From NCBI RefSeq assembly GCF_021155765.1, contig NC_060107.1:16850501-16914500 (forward strand): a stretch of DNA of 64,000 nt, read 5' to 3'. The DNA comes from Diprion similis (taxonomy: Eukaryota; Arthropoda; Insecta; Hymenoptera; Diprionidae). Position 1 is the first letter of the stretch. The number at the start of each line of letters is the position of its first letter. Under the pieces are notes generated by a model. The model saw nothing but the letters and a program-made list of their open reading frames with translations, had not been told where the DNA came from and ran no database searches. This document shows positions 49,136 through 61,234 of this stretch, in pieces. The translations under genes and the position numbers were made by a program.

Positions 49136-50789
49136 TGTCCAGTTCAGCGCGAGAGAGAAACTTTTTTGGAGAGAGAAGCTGCACTCTTAAGCACACTATG
49201 TATATACTCACACCACGCTCTACCTTCCACAAATAAAAGAATCTTATTCCAAGTTCGGGGGTCAAGTCGCGGCGGATTCGAACTCGCGTATCTGACGAAA
49301 AAAAAAAAAAATTATAATTTGGCCGAAGTGCATATCACGTCCAATTACTCCTCGATTCCTTTCAAATAGTCTACCAATTTTTCATGTGCATCTTCTTAGT
49401 ATTCGAGAAAACTGGGAAAATGACAGGACCTCCTTACATAATGGTTCAGGATCGATCCCAATAAATTACCCCTAAAATCCGGTTATTCTACCTTTGCTCA
49501 TACCATTATTCTCATTAAGTCACACAATGTTGCCATTTGTTCACCAAAGAATTTAGCCGATTAAGAATGGTGAATCAGCTCCCACCGATATATCAGTCTT
49601 CATCGCTATCACTGCTGATCACGGCATTGATCTCCTGTATATCAAAGAGGCCTAAAAGGATGTTAGCCGGTCTTATAATTTTTTATAAGTATCGAGCATT
49701 TGATAAATAATAAATGATCGCGGCAATGTGGGAACACTACCTAGCGACACGTTTGCCATTTGGATTACGATGTTTCTAAGCCAACACGTAATTTATAAAC
49801 TTCTTGCCACTAAAATAGTCCTGTATCAATGTAATAAACTGAAATTAGCAATACTATCCTATTGTTTACATTTATTCGTATTTTTTATGTCTCACAACTA
49901 CTTTAGCCATGATCACCCATCAATTAAACCCAAAGAATGATTTATGTATGGTTTTTCAACGGAAATTGTGAAATTTTGTCGTCTTAATTTTTTTTCAATA
50001 TGGCGCGGGTCGAATGTTGAAACCAGAGATGAGTTGAAACGTTTCTTGTTGGAATTTGCAGGGAACGAAGAGTAAAATCATGTCAACATTTTTTTATAAT
50101 AACAGAAAAGTTGGTACACTCCAAAATGAGATCGTTTTTCAACGAAAAATGTGAATTTTCGTCATTTTTATTTTTTTCAATGTGGCGCGAGTCGAATTTC
50201 GAAACTTTTCTTTTTCGAATTTGCAGGGAACGAAGAGTAGAATCATGCAAACAGCAGAAAAATTGATACACTTCAAAATGAATTTTTTAAAGAAAGATTC
50301 CATGATTAAAAATAGAGTTCATCGTTTAAAAATTGGAGAATATTCTTCCATGAACGTCAAGATGTTTCAGATTCATTAGAATTTGTTCAGTTTTTTCGGG
50401 CGGCTCTTGGTATTTAAAAACTGCGAAAATCGAAAAAACACGTTTTTTCAGAGCAAAGACCTCTCGGAATCAACGTAGGAGGCTATAATTTGACTCAAAT
50501 TTTTTTTTCAGGTTGGGAACTTTCGAAAAAATCGGCACCACAAAAAACGGTGGGGGCAAATTCACCATTCTTATTCTGCTAGACCCTTTATTATTATCAG
50601 ATTCCTACAGTACTTACATTACATTACAAATCTTTGCAAACCATCATTTTGAATATTAAAAAATCAGTAATTTATCACAAGCGTTTCAAGTTCAGTAACA
50701 TTCCATTAATTGTATGTATCACAATAATATTTTTTTTTGGTAGCAAAAGCAGTATTACAAGGCTAATATAGGCATAAAGTATGGTTGAA

Positions 50790-53700
50790 TCAGGTCTCAA
50801 TACATCGTACGTGATTCAAAGTAGGTTCACCGAGTAAAGGATTACTCGCGTAAAATGGAAATTTTTCCATCCCATTGCAAGCAGCTCCGTACTCGCCATT
50901 CTTATTAAGAGCAATAACTCCACCGACAAACTTTGGATAATGCTGAGCTATACGACGAACTGCTGTCTCAGCAGCATGGCTTGGAGACGCTCCGCGGCGC
51001 ATTTCTTCCACTGCTAAGAAGCTGAAAAACAGAAGTAGTACATTAACCAAGGCACAGATTGAAACTATTACCATTGAATAAAATAATCGAACAACAGAAT
51101 GAATCGTCTATCATACCTAATTTAATAAAATAATCAAAGAACAGAATAAATTCCATTAAGACAAGGAATCCACCGATTGAATTCAAGTCTGAACAATAAC
51201 GATAATATTACATGAATCATCTGCAGAAAAAATACAGAAATTTTTCAAGGGAACATATACAGCTCTAAAAAAAATAATATTCAAAAAGCTATTGTGTCAA
51301 AGTAAAATGTTTCGATTTAATCAACTCACACTCACCTTTATTACAACAGATTACTGTTACTTTACAATAGCGTTCATCAAGACCAAAACAAGAAAAAGTG
51401 TTTGTTGTAACATACTGATTGCATCCTGTACCAAAAACTTCTGAAATGTAGTGGGAGCATTTAACAATCAGGTGATTTTAGAAAAAACTAATAATGTCTG
51501 AACAATTTAATTTTCCCACCTATAATTTTTAAGTTTTTTTTATTAGCACGGTTTGGAATAATTTTGAGGAAAAAGAAGTGAATTTCACTTTGAAGTATAG
51601 AATTCGGTTCATATTTATAGATATCATGGGTTTGCATGATTTCGGAAGTTTAAGATATATGATGTAGCGGCTATACAACGAGAACGCCTTTTTCTTCTTT
51701 TGACTTGTGCCCTGTGGGTATACTTAATTGCATGAATCTCTAATTGTGAGGAATTCTATTATAAAATACTAGTAATCTGTGAAATTAAAACTTAGCTAAT
51801 GAAATATATCATTTTGAAACAGTGTATATAAAAATCTTTTGAATATTATTATCTTTTAACGTGTACGTGTCTCGCACCTGGGAAGAAAGCGCATCATAAC
51901 ATCTCCGTCTCCTGTGCCAGCGGCAGCGCCAACTTCCTGATCAGCATAACAACCAGCCCCTGGAATCGGAGAGTCTCCGATACGCCCAGGAATTTTGTTT
52001 TTTGCTCCATTTGTAGATGTACCAGCAGCAATGTGTCCATTGATATCAATTGCGATCATACCAATGGTGTCATGGTTACTTTCGTCAATAGCTTTATTCG
52101 ACCTTTTCGGCTGGCTGCTGCTTCTAATTTCATTTGATGTTAGCTTGTATGGGCCACAAGAGTGTTTGGGATTTGGTGAAACATTCTGAAATGAAATGGA
52201 AGTCATTTTTTGAGTATTGATGTTAGATTTAATAGAAAAATACTGCATTGTTATTGCCTTTTCTCAAATTGTGTAATACCGCATTATTATAATTACTTAA
52301 TAGCTCTTTCAACAAACCTTCCAAAAGTTTGGCTGACAATTGTTGGCCTTCCATTTCAGCCACATATTCTTAGACTCAGGCGTTTGAAGATCTTCTTCAA
52401 TGAAGCCCATTTTGACTGCAAAGTCAGTGGCCAGTTTACCCGATAATAAAGTATGTTCTGTGTGATCTAGAACCTTACGAGCGACTGAAATAGCATTCTT
52501 TATTCTTCGTAAGCTGCCAACTGCACCAACATCCATTTTGACGCTACAAGCAGACAAGTGGAAGACTGAGGTTACGAGAGCCAAATTTTGCTGATTTAAG
52601 AGAATGCTATACTCAATCTTTACCGTCAGAGTAAAATTTCACTCTTTTTGACAATTATCAAAATCTACACATCACTAATGCTAAAATGCCGCAGTCATCA
52701 TAATTCTACATCTCTAATCCCAAACAAAAATATAGAAATACAAATTTTAGATGTCTAGCGAGAATAAGGTCTACAATAAGTGGTAATTCGATTACAGGAA
52801 TACATTTTTTGGCATTGCTATTGCTCAAAACAAAGTTTGTTTTGAGCTTTGTATTAGATATTGCATTTAGAATTGCGCTGACTATTGTATTTTCAAATAA
52901 ATGGTGTGTAGGCTTTGACAGTAGTCAAAATAACTGACATTTAATGCAGTCGGTACAGACTGAGGATAGCATCCTCTAAGGGATGAATGTGCTGTACTAT
53001 CTCAGTCAAAAGTTGGAAAAAGAGAAAAATCGTTTAAAAAATCTTCCTAGCATCCTCTTTTTTCCAAATATGGTACGACAAACGTTCATTAACATTCTCA
53101 TTTACATATTATAACCGTACTCTAAATTAAGATATATTTAGTATTTTCGACATAATCTGTGGGGAAACTGATCAGTGAGCAAAATGAACGGAAAATCTTT
53201 AGAATCAATTCACAAACACTAGAGTTTAACCATTTTAAACATTCAAATAGTAAAACCTTTTCTCGAATTGTTGATATCTTAACGAGTGTTATTCAAATTT
53301 GATTAGAATTATTTTAATTACATAGTAAGGATGTAGTTTTATTTATATTCGTATTTCAGATAGTTATTTCTCTTTTTTTCGAATTTTTGATTTAGATTTT
53401 CCTTTGTTCTGAAATTAATAAATAATATGCTAATGATCAATATTCATAGGATAATATCATGATCACCCATCCATTATCATTGCATCCAATGTTGTCTCGC
53501 CCATCTCATCAGGACTCCCACCAAATCCAACTGTCGTTCGGCATTGAAGCTGTTCGCACAAGCTGCATGCTAATTCTATAGCGTCCAGCGAACTACGTTT
53601 TTTTACATACAGAATATTCCACGCTAAAAATAAATTGAGATCATGGTTATTTCAGTGATATATTTCTCCTTATAAGAGTATAAAGAACAAACACTGGGAA

Positions 53701-54389
53701 AGTCGTGCTTATCGTTTGTTGAGACGCAACGCATGATAGTGATACTGCATTGTAGGATAAATATTATTTGAATGTATTTTATCATTGCAATTACAATTAT
53801 TGTCACCAACAAATCAACAAAGCAGATGTTTGTTCGTTAGAGATGTTTAGTAAACTTCTGACTCGTATGGAATTTCTCAAAAAAGCATAGAAACTAACTT
53901 AAAACTGATGAATTAGAATAATGTGAAGATAAATAATTAGAATGCCAACTATTTACATCCATCTATAACACAAACACGTTTACATTTGTCAAGATAAACA
54001 CAAAAGGTAAAATTTCATCATACAATCCATAAAAATTGAAACATATCTCCATGAAAGGCTGAAAAAAGCTTGGATTCTTACAAAGTATGAAAAAAATTTG
54101 AACGATACCAGAAGAAGTCACAGATATGAGTTGAAATCCAGGGTACTATTTCACTATTTCAAGTAAAGTTTTATTCGGAAACAATTAGAAGCGAATAACG
54201 CCTAATAGAAAGAAAAATTCAAGTATGAAATGCTTTCATCATTATAGTTGTACCTTTGTCTGTGGCGTTCCAGTAATCCCACGTTGTTACAACTAACGGA
54301 GTGGTTTTAGTAAATGTTTGAATCGAATTCTCCAGTAAATGACCTGTAGTTGCTATTATTGTAGGTAGAAACAAAATCGGAAATCTCAT
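50790..54389 (-). CDS. AGA: Aspartylglucosaminidase, N(4)-(beta-N-acetylglucosaminyl)-L-asparaginase
   Basis: Five minus-strand exons: 54389-54254, 53623-53467, 52543-52318, 52185-51878 and 51021-50790, giving 352 residues. The N-terminus ([16 protein letters not shown]) is hydrophobic and acts as a likely signal peptide. The alpha-chain part has [20 protein letters not shown] and [20 protein letters not shown]. The self-cleavage site and nucleophile are in NHDTIGMIA, with Thr at about 213. The beta-chain carries [27 protein letters not shown] and [17 protein letters not shown]. The enzyme is a lysosomal N-terminal nucleophile hydrolase that cleaves the GlcNAc-Asn bond in glycoprotein breakdown. 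All key motifs are intact. Intron 2 (52544-53466) has an old dispersed repeat. Confidence 0.96.
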
Positions 54390-54684
54390 TGTGAAAATGT
54401 CTCGATTCGATAGTATTTCAAGAAGGAACAGCTGTAATCGTGAATTCGTGTGTAATATTCAATGAGTGCAGATCACTTCTGCAATTACTGTTCTTCCAGC
54501 ACGAGCAAACATGCTGTGCGGATAAGGATAAACAGAGAATAAACATGATAAATACACGATTGCGATTCAATGACCAGTTCTGATTGGCTACTTGACACCA
54601 GTGCTTGACACGCATTTACACATATTCGTTATAAATGTATATCCCGTTCTAAACACGACGTTGTTTATCCAATGAGATAACTGC

Positions 54685-54785
54685 CGCGCGATCACTGAAC
54701 TCTATAGAGTTGTCCAAGTTGTTTTTCTTCTTCTTCTCCCCTTGAGGATGTGCCAAAAACTCTATAGAGTTCAGTGCGCGCGATA
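54685..54785. repeat. Short inverted repeat with palindromic arms
   Basis: Each arm contains the perfect 14-base palindrome AACTCTATAGAGTT next to CACTGAACTC/GAGTTCAGTG and a GCGCG block. Left arm about 54685-54711, right arm about 54757-54785. The 46-base centre has a C/T-rich stretch and GAGGATGTGCCAA. It lies about 300 bases upstream of the AGA start codon. Confidence 0.85.
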
Positions 54786-55680
54786 CGTTCAATTTGAATA
54801 ATCATAGAGATAATAAGAAATAGAAAGGGCAAGACGCGAGGGTTAGCATAGCGGGAAGGTCATGCTAATAAAAAGAGAAAGCAAATCGAGGTATGCCTCC
54901 ATATCGTAGGGTGAGTATACGTGATGCCGTGGTGTGCAGGAGTGCAGCATCTTTCTCCAAAAAAATTTTTTTGACACAGCGTGCGTCAAATTCGTTTTAC
55001 TGTACCTGCAGAGCGTGCGGTAAGTGTTACCTTTAGAGCGATCTCTAAAATTGTAATAACAAAGTCTCAGGCACTATGTATTTACCAGATTATACTGTAT
55101 ACAGATTATGGGTTTTATAATCTATGTAAACAAACGCGGCGCTAAGGAGCGAAGACGACGCTCGGATTACTAACGTCGATTACAAGAGGTCATATTAGTT
55201 TTTCTTTGTGTATACTGTTTCTGTATATTTATATATGCTGCTGTTTGCTCGATGTGACTGTTCCGATATTTCAGTACTTCCGAAACTGTAATTTCACTTT
55301 CAATATGAACAATAATAACAAAGGAAGTTTAAAAATAATTGTATACGCACGGACAGGTTTTGATGATCAATGTGACGCTTATAGTTAATTTTTTTAAATT
55401 ATTGTTAGTATATTTTTTAGGCCCTGGACCCGCTTTGCGTCCTGACTTTCGACACCCATTATTAGTCTTTGTTTTTCTACTATCAGTGTTATCTAATATC
55501 ACTTTTATCAGACTTTATCGCAAACTTACCACACTTGTGTCAAAAAATTGTATACATAACTCGTGCGGGCAGCTGACCCTGCACTCGTGTTTCCTGCCAC
55601 CCATCGTACTCGTGTATATATCACCTACTTCCTGCACTTGTCACGTAATATACTATACCCTCACACTGGGCTGAACTTAA
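54786..55680. other. Non-genic stretch
   Basis: Contains the repeat piece 54967-55035 shared with 31651-31720. Several frames here encode hydrophobic or Cys-rich strings without family resemblance. Confidence 0.4.
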
Positions 55681-55896
55681 GTAAGATGTGTACCAATGGC
55701 ACCAAAATACCCTAGATCGGTGGTGATTGATTGTCGTCACATTGAATCTGCGGGGGAAAAAATATGCGGGATTTTAAATAACTCACATATCACAACTATA
55801 CATGATGGGATTACTGAGCAGGGTAGCGTTCACGAGAGAAATAATTCCCTAAAAATATAGGGATTTCTTTAGACAATTGGTACACGTCTCACTTAC
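55681..55896. mobile_element. MITE, copy B
   Basis: The ends are inverted: GTAAGATGTGTACCAA on the left and TTGGTACACGTCTCACTTAC on the right. It is 216 bp long, AT-rich inside and non-coding. It is in reverse orientation to copy A at 48911-49135. Confidence 0.85.
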
Positions 55897-56093
55897 AGGT
55901 TTTGACCTCGACGAAAGGGGCGTGTCGTACGAGTTCTAGGCACTCCACGCTCCATATTATGGAGGATAGAGGCATACAATATAGGCAAATCACACCACGG
56001 CGTAGAGATATGGAGGACTATGTCCGTGCATAGAAAAAGTGTCCGTAAAGTAGAGCACATATGGGATGGCGTGGCTGTCCGCTAAATGACATT

Positions 56094-56487
56094 TCGAATC
56101 GAGCCATGTTTACAAAAAAATAACTGATAGTACAAGTTTTCCCGGATAACGTGTGTGCTTTTGTACGTGTGAATCTCCCTGGCGAGGATGAAAGAAATTG
56201 TGGAACAGAGCAATCAGTGAATATTCAACATGCGGTAGCTCCGATCGGCCATGTTTGTTGTCGCGTGATTTTATTCACTTCATCATTCTTTATTATAAAC
56301 ATTATCAGCGATTTGCCTGAGCAGTGACTGAGATTCACACGTACACTATTATTCAAGCTACGATTTAAAATATTTCCGAGTAATATTCATACTCTCGTTA
56401 TCGCAGGATTCGTATAGGCGTTTTCACCCAATTTCCCCGCTTCTGACGTCACGAAATATATGTATGACATGCCAGGTCAGCGGGGCC
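56094..56487. mobile_element. TTAA MITE, copy 3, left-truncated
   Basis: It follows 26100-26499 closely, starting inside the element at about ATTTCGAATCGAGCCATG. It keeps the right end GCCAGGTCAGCGGGGCC, followed by TTAA at 56488-56491. The left third, with the other terminal repeat, is missing. Confidence 0.88.
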
Positions 56488-56639
56488 TTAAGTCCCATAT
56501 GAATGAAGTTATTTGTTCCATTTGTTAAATCTATCGCTAAAAAATTTGAAATTCAGAATTAAAATGTTTAAAGAGTGAAATTTTCAATAAAACTTTTCAT
56601 ATAATCAGAATTAAATCGACGAGCAATCAGAAGCAATTG

Positions 56640-57160
56640 CCACCTGTATCGAATTGACGATTTTTGTTTCTTCCTACAAATCATACGCCTGCTTTTTTCA
56701 GTTTTCTCCATAATTATATAGGCTAGAGAAAATGTTTAAACTGTAAGAATGCTCATAAATGATCAAGCAGCAATAGAAGGACTTGTCACTTAACCGAATT
56801 GACATTTTTTGTGTCAGATACAATTTGGTACTCGTCGACATAACCTTCAAGCCAGTGCCCTCTTTTTCCTTAGTTTTCTCGAAAACCATGCGGAAGCAAA
56901 TGACAAGATCGCGGAGCAATTACAAGCGAATCAGGAGAATTACTAGTAATCATTAAAGTTTCCATATCTTGATTTGTATGCGCTAAAAGTCAAATAGAAT
57001 TCAATCACACTTCGCCTCGCGAAAATTCATTTTTCGATTTTCCTGATTTATCCGAAAACTATGCAGAAGCAATTTACAAAATTGATGGAATAATTGGTGG
57101 AAATTAAGGATAAATTATTCGATAGACGACTTTAACTCCATGATTTTTGAAAATCCGCGA
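56640..57160 (+). repeat. Degenerate tandem array, module B
   Basis: Same unit as 48150-48720 but on the opposite strand. Cores are near 56872 (TTTTCTCGAAAACCATGCGG, AAGCAAATGACAA) and 57050 (CCGAAAACTATGCAGAAGCA), with an isolated core near 57815. Confidence 0.7.
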
Positions 57161-57528
57161 ATCACCTCGCCACTCCTGGAAATGCAAATTCCTTTTTTTA
57201 AGATACTAGAGGCTCTGCCCCTGCACGCTTTGCGCGCCAACCCCGCTCGCCATGCGCTGTAGTGCGTTCTCATTTGTTTATTTTTTAGGAAAGAACTGTA
57301 CTTTCTGAGTTTTCACGCACTAACTTTGTCACCTATTGAATAGAGTGAATATTAGGGATTTCCTTATTTAAGGTGTTACTATATCATTTTATATTATTCA
57401 AAAGTTCGGCGCTTTACGCCTCACTCATGCGTAGGTTGAACTTATTCTAACTTTTGGGCTGCGACAGTCACCTTCTGTGTTTCGAAAACATCGTCCCGTC
57501 TATCTTGACGACGGAAATCATGGCACCC

Positions 57529-57690
57529 TCCCGTCGACCTGGACCACGAATGCTACGGAGCGGTGGTCTTGGACGACGAAAAGCATTGTCCCTGCGGCCC
57601 GTACCACGAATACGCTGGTTCGGTCGACTTGGACCACGAATACTAGGGAGCGCTTGTCCTGGACGACGAAAAACAATGTATCAAAAACGC
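57529..57690. repeat. GC-rich minisatellite, period about 30 bases
   Basis: Five or so units of the type CYTGGACSACGAA follow one another at 27-33-base spacing. The frame is open on both strands: one gives WTTN/WTTK repeats, the other FVVQ repeats. This is the result of the repeat and not evidence for a protein. Confidence 0.8.
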
Positions 57691-60273
57691 TAACTTCATG
57701 CGTCTCAATCATCCCTGCGATCCTGGTTGCGTCTTCCCTGCGATGCTGGTAGCGTCTAAATTGTTACAATATCTAAACGTTAACTTCAGGCGATGAAATC
57801 TTTTTATTACATAGAAATTCTCGAAAACCATGTGGGAACAAATAGTAAAAAAATAGAGAGCAATTAACAGCAATTCGAGAGCCAGTTTTTGGTGTAAACT
57901 TTTTCAAATAAATCAAAGGTCGCAGGCCAATTTCACATAGGTGGCGTGTTGTATGCGCTCATCGCTGTGCCGACATCACTTCGGTCGTCCGTCTGTGAGT
58001 CGGCGTCGCCGCATGCGTCGTCGGTGAACTGGGAACTGCATCTTTGATGTTATTCGGCCTGTACAGCACGGCCGAACATGTTACAGTATACATGTATATA
58101 TATCAATTCTCAAGACGTCAGATTCTGTAGTTGCAGCCAAAAAATGGAGCAATTTTGATTTTGATTTTCTAACTATAGGGCTAACGATTTCTCGTTCACC
58201 CGATTCGTGAATTTCATATTTTTTGGGCACTTTAATTGTCTCATTATACAATTAGGCGCTGTAAGTGCACCTGTCCCATATTTTCATTGATCTCACGCAG
58301 TATAAAACTATGTAAGCGTTGACCGAGGATAGGTAAGTAAGGTGTACTCGATAGAGGACCCACTTTCGTACAAGGTTGCGACTTCCGTCAGTTGACGTTA
58401 CATTGATGAACCCGTTGATGAAGCTGATAAACGCATAAACAAACGTGGTGGGTCACGTCGTGGTCACGCATCGCGTTTAGTCGTAACGTTTCACGAATTC
58501 AATAATAAAATGTTTAATTGTTCGGTTGAAGGCTGTAATAATCGTGGTGGGACTTGCAAACGTCAAAGTATTCGCATTTCCACTATACGTGAACTGCAGA
58601 ATTTTATGAACGTTTCTTGCGTAACCTTCTGATCTAATTCGGAACATATTAACAGTTTTGAATTAACCGCCTTTTGTGACGTCACTGGCGGAACTTTTCT
58701 ATTGGTTTGTCCGAAAAGCTGCGCAGTAGCACACTTGACTCCTTACTGTGCTCCTTACACAAACTATGGTTGTTATCGTTTGAAAATCCGGATTGTTTAA
58801 CTACTTTTATTCACGCTCGAAGATAATCCGAAATCAATTGATATAAAATTTACACCGTTCTTAACGTCTTACGAAAATAAATGATGGCGCTGTGTTTTTA
58901 TTTTTTGGTGTTCCAAGATGTAAATCGGTGAATTTGTGTTGAACATCCGTGGTATGATAACCTCCAGATCTACGTAACTAGTCATATGTGCATATTTTAT
59001 AAATAAAGTATCCGATGCTAATTCATCGATAACGTTCCACGTTCACTTATTTAGTGTTTTTTTTTTTCACTAAACAAAATGTTTCAGCTCAACAGCTGAC
59101 ACATTATCACAGCGGAATGTTTTTTTTTCATTGTGACACGAAAGGGATTCATTGGAACAGGTTAAATAAGCGTTTGATTTGTATAATCACCTCATCTCGA
59201 AATTTGTCGATTACTTTTTACGGTCTGTTATTCGAGCAGTTACGTTTCATTTCATTTTTAACGTCCAAGCAGTCACATTTGACATGTTTTTTTTTTACTT
59301 TCTCCTTCATCATCAGTAATGATAGTAATCGTTGAAACATTATAACAGCTTGCAGATATTTTGGGTAAAAATTTATTGAAGGTTAAATACTAGTCATTCA
59401 TTTATTTATTCAGCTAAATATACAAAAAAAAAATCTTATTTTTATTATTTATTCGCCTGGTATGCTTCAACAAAAATTGGAAAAAATAATTGCGACAAAA
59501 GTGAGAGGCATCTTGATTTGTCAGCCATTTATTTACAAATTTTTTACATTTTTTTCCTGTTCACCGTCCTACTACAAACGATTGAGTTACTTTAACTGAC
59601 GAGCTGCAAACCTATTTTCATTTGCAATAGTTCTATTGATCATTCACTTCTCTATTTCAGCATTCATTTTATTCAAAAACTACAAATAAAAAAAATGTGT
59701 ACAAGCATGGTTTTGTTTCTTAATTGTCCGGGTAATTCAGTCGACTGTCTGTATCCAATGTATTGTTTCATTGTGTTGGAATGACGTGAACTCGACTCCT
59801 GTTCAGTGAAGAATAATATCTATCATCACTGTCCTGTAGCATTATAACAATTCTTGTAATCTAGTTGACAAAATAGTGTGGTCAAAAAATTTCAATTGAT
59901 AAAAAAGATTTAATCCCACTCGTTACATAAATTCACAATTTCATAAATCGTAGTATACAATGTAGATTGACAAAATAATTCTTTCGCTATTTGCAGTTTT
60001 TCAGGTTTAGCTGTTATTGATTTTGTATAATTGCAATGTAAGCAGTGCCGTCAAATGAATACATTTTATTTACCTCTGAAATTATTCTTATTTTAGATTA
60101 CAAGAGGAGAAACGATACATCTTTTTACGTTGAAAACAGTTCTATTATTGGTGTTCATCTTACTTGCCGAATAAAGGTATATTGTTTTCTAAAACACACT
60201 TTTTTAAAGCATTTTTTGAATTGGTTTGTTAATATTGTTGAACGGTGTTTGATCCTCGATTTTTAGGGTTCCG
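57691..60273. other. Intergenic region upstream of Dr1
   Basis: AT-rich, apart from a CG-rich patch at 57940-58080. The 41-codon frame at 58510-58632 is listed separately. The last 150 bases are probably intron, since an acceptor (TTTTTAG) lies seven bases before the Dr1 start codon; its untranslated first exon was not located. Confidence 0.4.
58510..58632 (+). pseudogene. Possible THAP-like N-terminal remnant
   Basis: The frame reads MFNCSVEGCNNRGGTCKRQS and then stops after about 40 residues. The Cys-x4-Cys spacing and the CNNRGG context resemble the start of some THAP fingers. It is too short to be sure and has no visible partner exon or element ends. Confidence 0.25.
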
Positions 60274-60777
60274 ATGGCCTCGGCAACAGTGACTCCAGCC
60301 GAAGATGATGAGCTGACGTTACCTCGAGCGTCGATAAATAAAATGATAAAGGAAATTCTACCCCATATACGAGTAGCAAACGAGTCGAGAGAGTTAATAT
60401 TGAACTGCTGTACGGAGTTCATACATTTATTATCCTCTGAAGCAAACGATATCTGCAACCAACAGCAGAAGAAAACAATTAATGCTGAGCACATATTACA
60501 AGCACTGGAAAAGTTGGGGTTTGGAGATTACAGCGCCGAAGCTGAAGCTGTATTGCGAGATTGTAAGGCTGTGGCAGCGAAGCGAAGACGCCAAAGTACG
60601 CGGCTTGAAAATCTTGGAATTCCAGAAGAGGAACTTCTTCGACAACAGCAGGAACTTTTCGCAAAAGCACGCGAGGAACAAGCCGTTGCCGAACAACAGC
60701 AGTGGCAACAATTGCAGGCCGTTGCCCAAATGGCTTCTATGCAACAGCCGGATAGTGAGCAGGAAGATTACTCCTAA
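60274..60777 (+). CDS. Dr1: Negative cofactor 2 beta (Dr1), histone-fold repressor
   Basis: One uninterrupted coding exon gives 167 residues. A histone fold of H2B type occupies about residues 12-95 (LPRASINKMIKEILP, VANESRELILNCCTEF, ICNQQQKKTINAEHI, LEKLGFGDY). A basic segment (AAKRRRQSTRLENLG) and a Gln-rich C-terminus (AEQQQWQQLQA) follow, as in other Dr1 proteins. Dr1 pairs with DRAP1 (NC2-alpha), binds TBP on promoter DNA and blocks TFIIA and TFIIB entry; in flies it also supports DPE promoters. The ATG follows an acceptor by seven bases, so the leader is spliced. Convergent with SMG9. Confidence 0.97.
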   Translation: MASATVTPAEDDELTLPRASINKMIKEILPHIRVANESRELILNCCTEFIHLLSSEANDICNQQQKKTINAEHILQALEKLGFGDYSAEAEAVLRDCKAVAAKRRRQSTRLENLGIPEEELLRQQQELFAKAREEQAVAEQQQWQQLQAVAQMASMQQPDSEQEDYS

Positions 60778-61234
60778 ATTATTACCATTAAAATAGACAA
60801 TGCAAGTCTAATGAGTAAATTGATTGGTTCCTCTACTTATGAATCGGTTTTTCGAATAAAAGTGAACAGCATAAATGAGAAATTCACTTCTTATTGTCTT
60901 AACGATTTAGCTTTGAAAGTTTTCCTGTGTGAATTACGTAAAAAAAAGAGAAGAAATGAAGAAGGAAACAATGTTGAGTTTCCTAGAATACGTTCTCACC
61001 ATTATTTATGAATAAATGTGAATGATGTGATAGAATCAAGAAGTGAACCTAATTATACCTAATTTCTTTGGATAATTTAATCGAACCACACCTTTGAAGG
61101 TTTTTTTTTCATATACACGTTCCTGTTCAATATTTATGGAATTTAAAATTTGAACCAAGAAATACATACCACTTCGTTTCTGTTCCCAGCTTTGTGAATG
61201 ATTATACTCGTTCCACTTAGCCAAATTGCTATTC

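Larger units (their letters stand above)
47855..50789. other. Repeat-rich intergenic region
   Basis: No gene. Positions 48150-48700 hold a degenerate tandem array, a MITE lies at 48911-49135, a tRNA-like promoter motif is near 49273, and 49950-50520 has two related segments (for example ATGGCGCGGGTCGAATGTTGAAAC near 49999 and TGTGGCGCGAGTCGAATTTCGAAAC near 50181, given as landmarks only in part: GGCGCGRGTCGAAT, TTTGCAGGGAACGAAGAGTA). The last part is the 3' flank of the AGA gene. Confidence 0.5.

Noticed and set aside
49255-49300. tRNA gene
   Set aside because: Only the T-loop/B-box part is present; no D arm, anticodon arm or acceptor stem can be formed.
57454-57752. Repeat-peptide protein gene
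   Set aside because: Several frames on both strands are open only because of the minisatellite; no start context, splice site or conservation supports translation.
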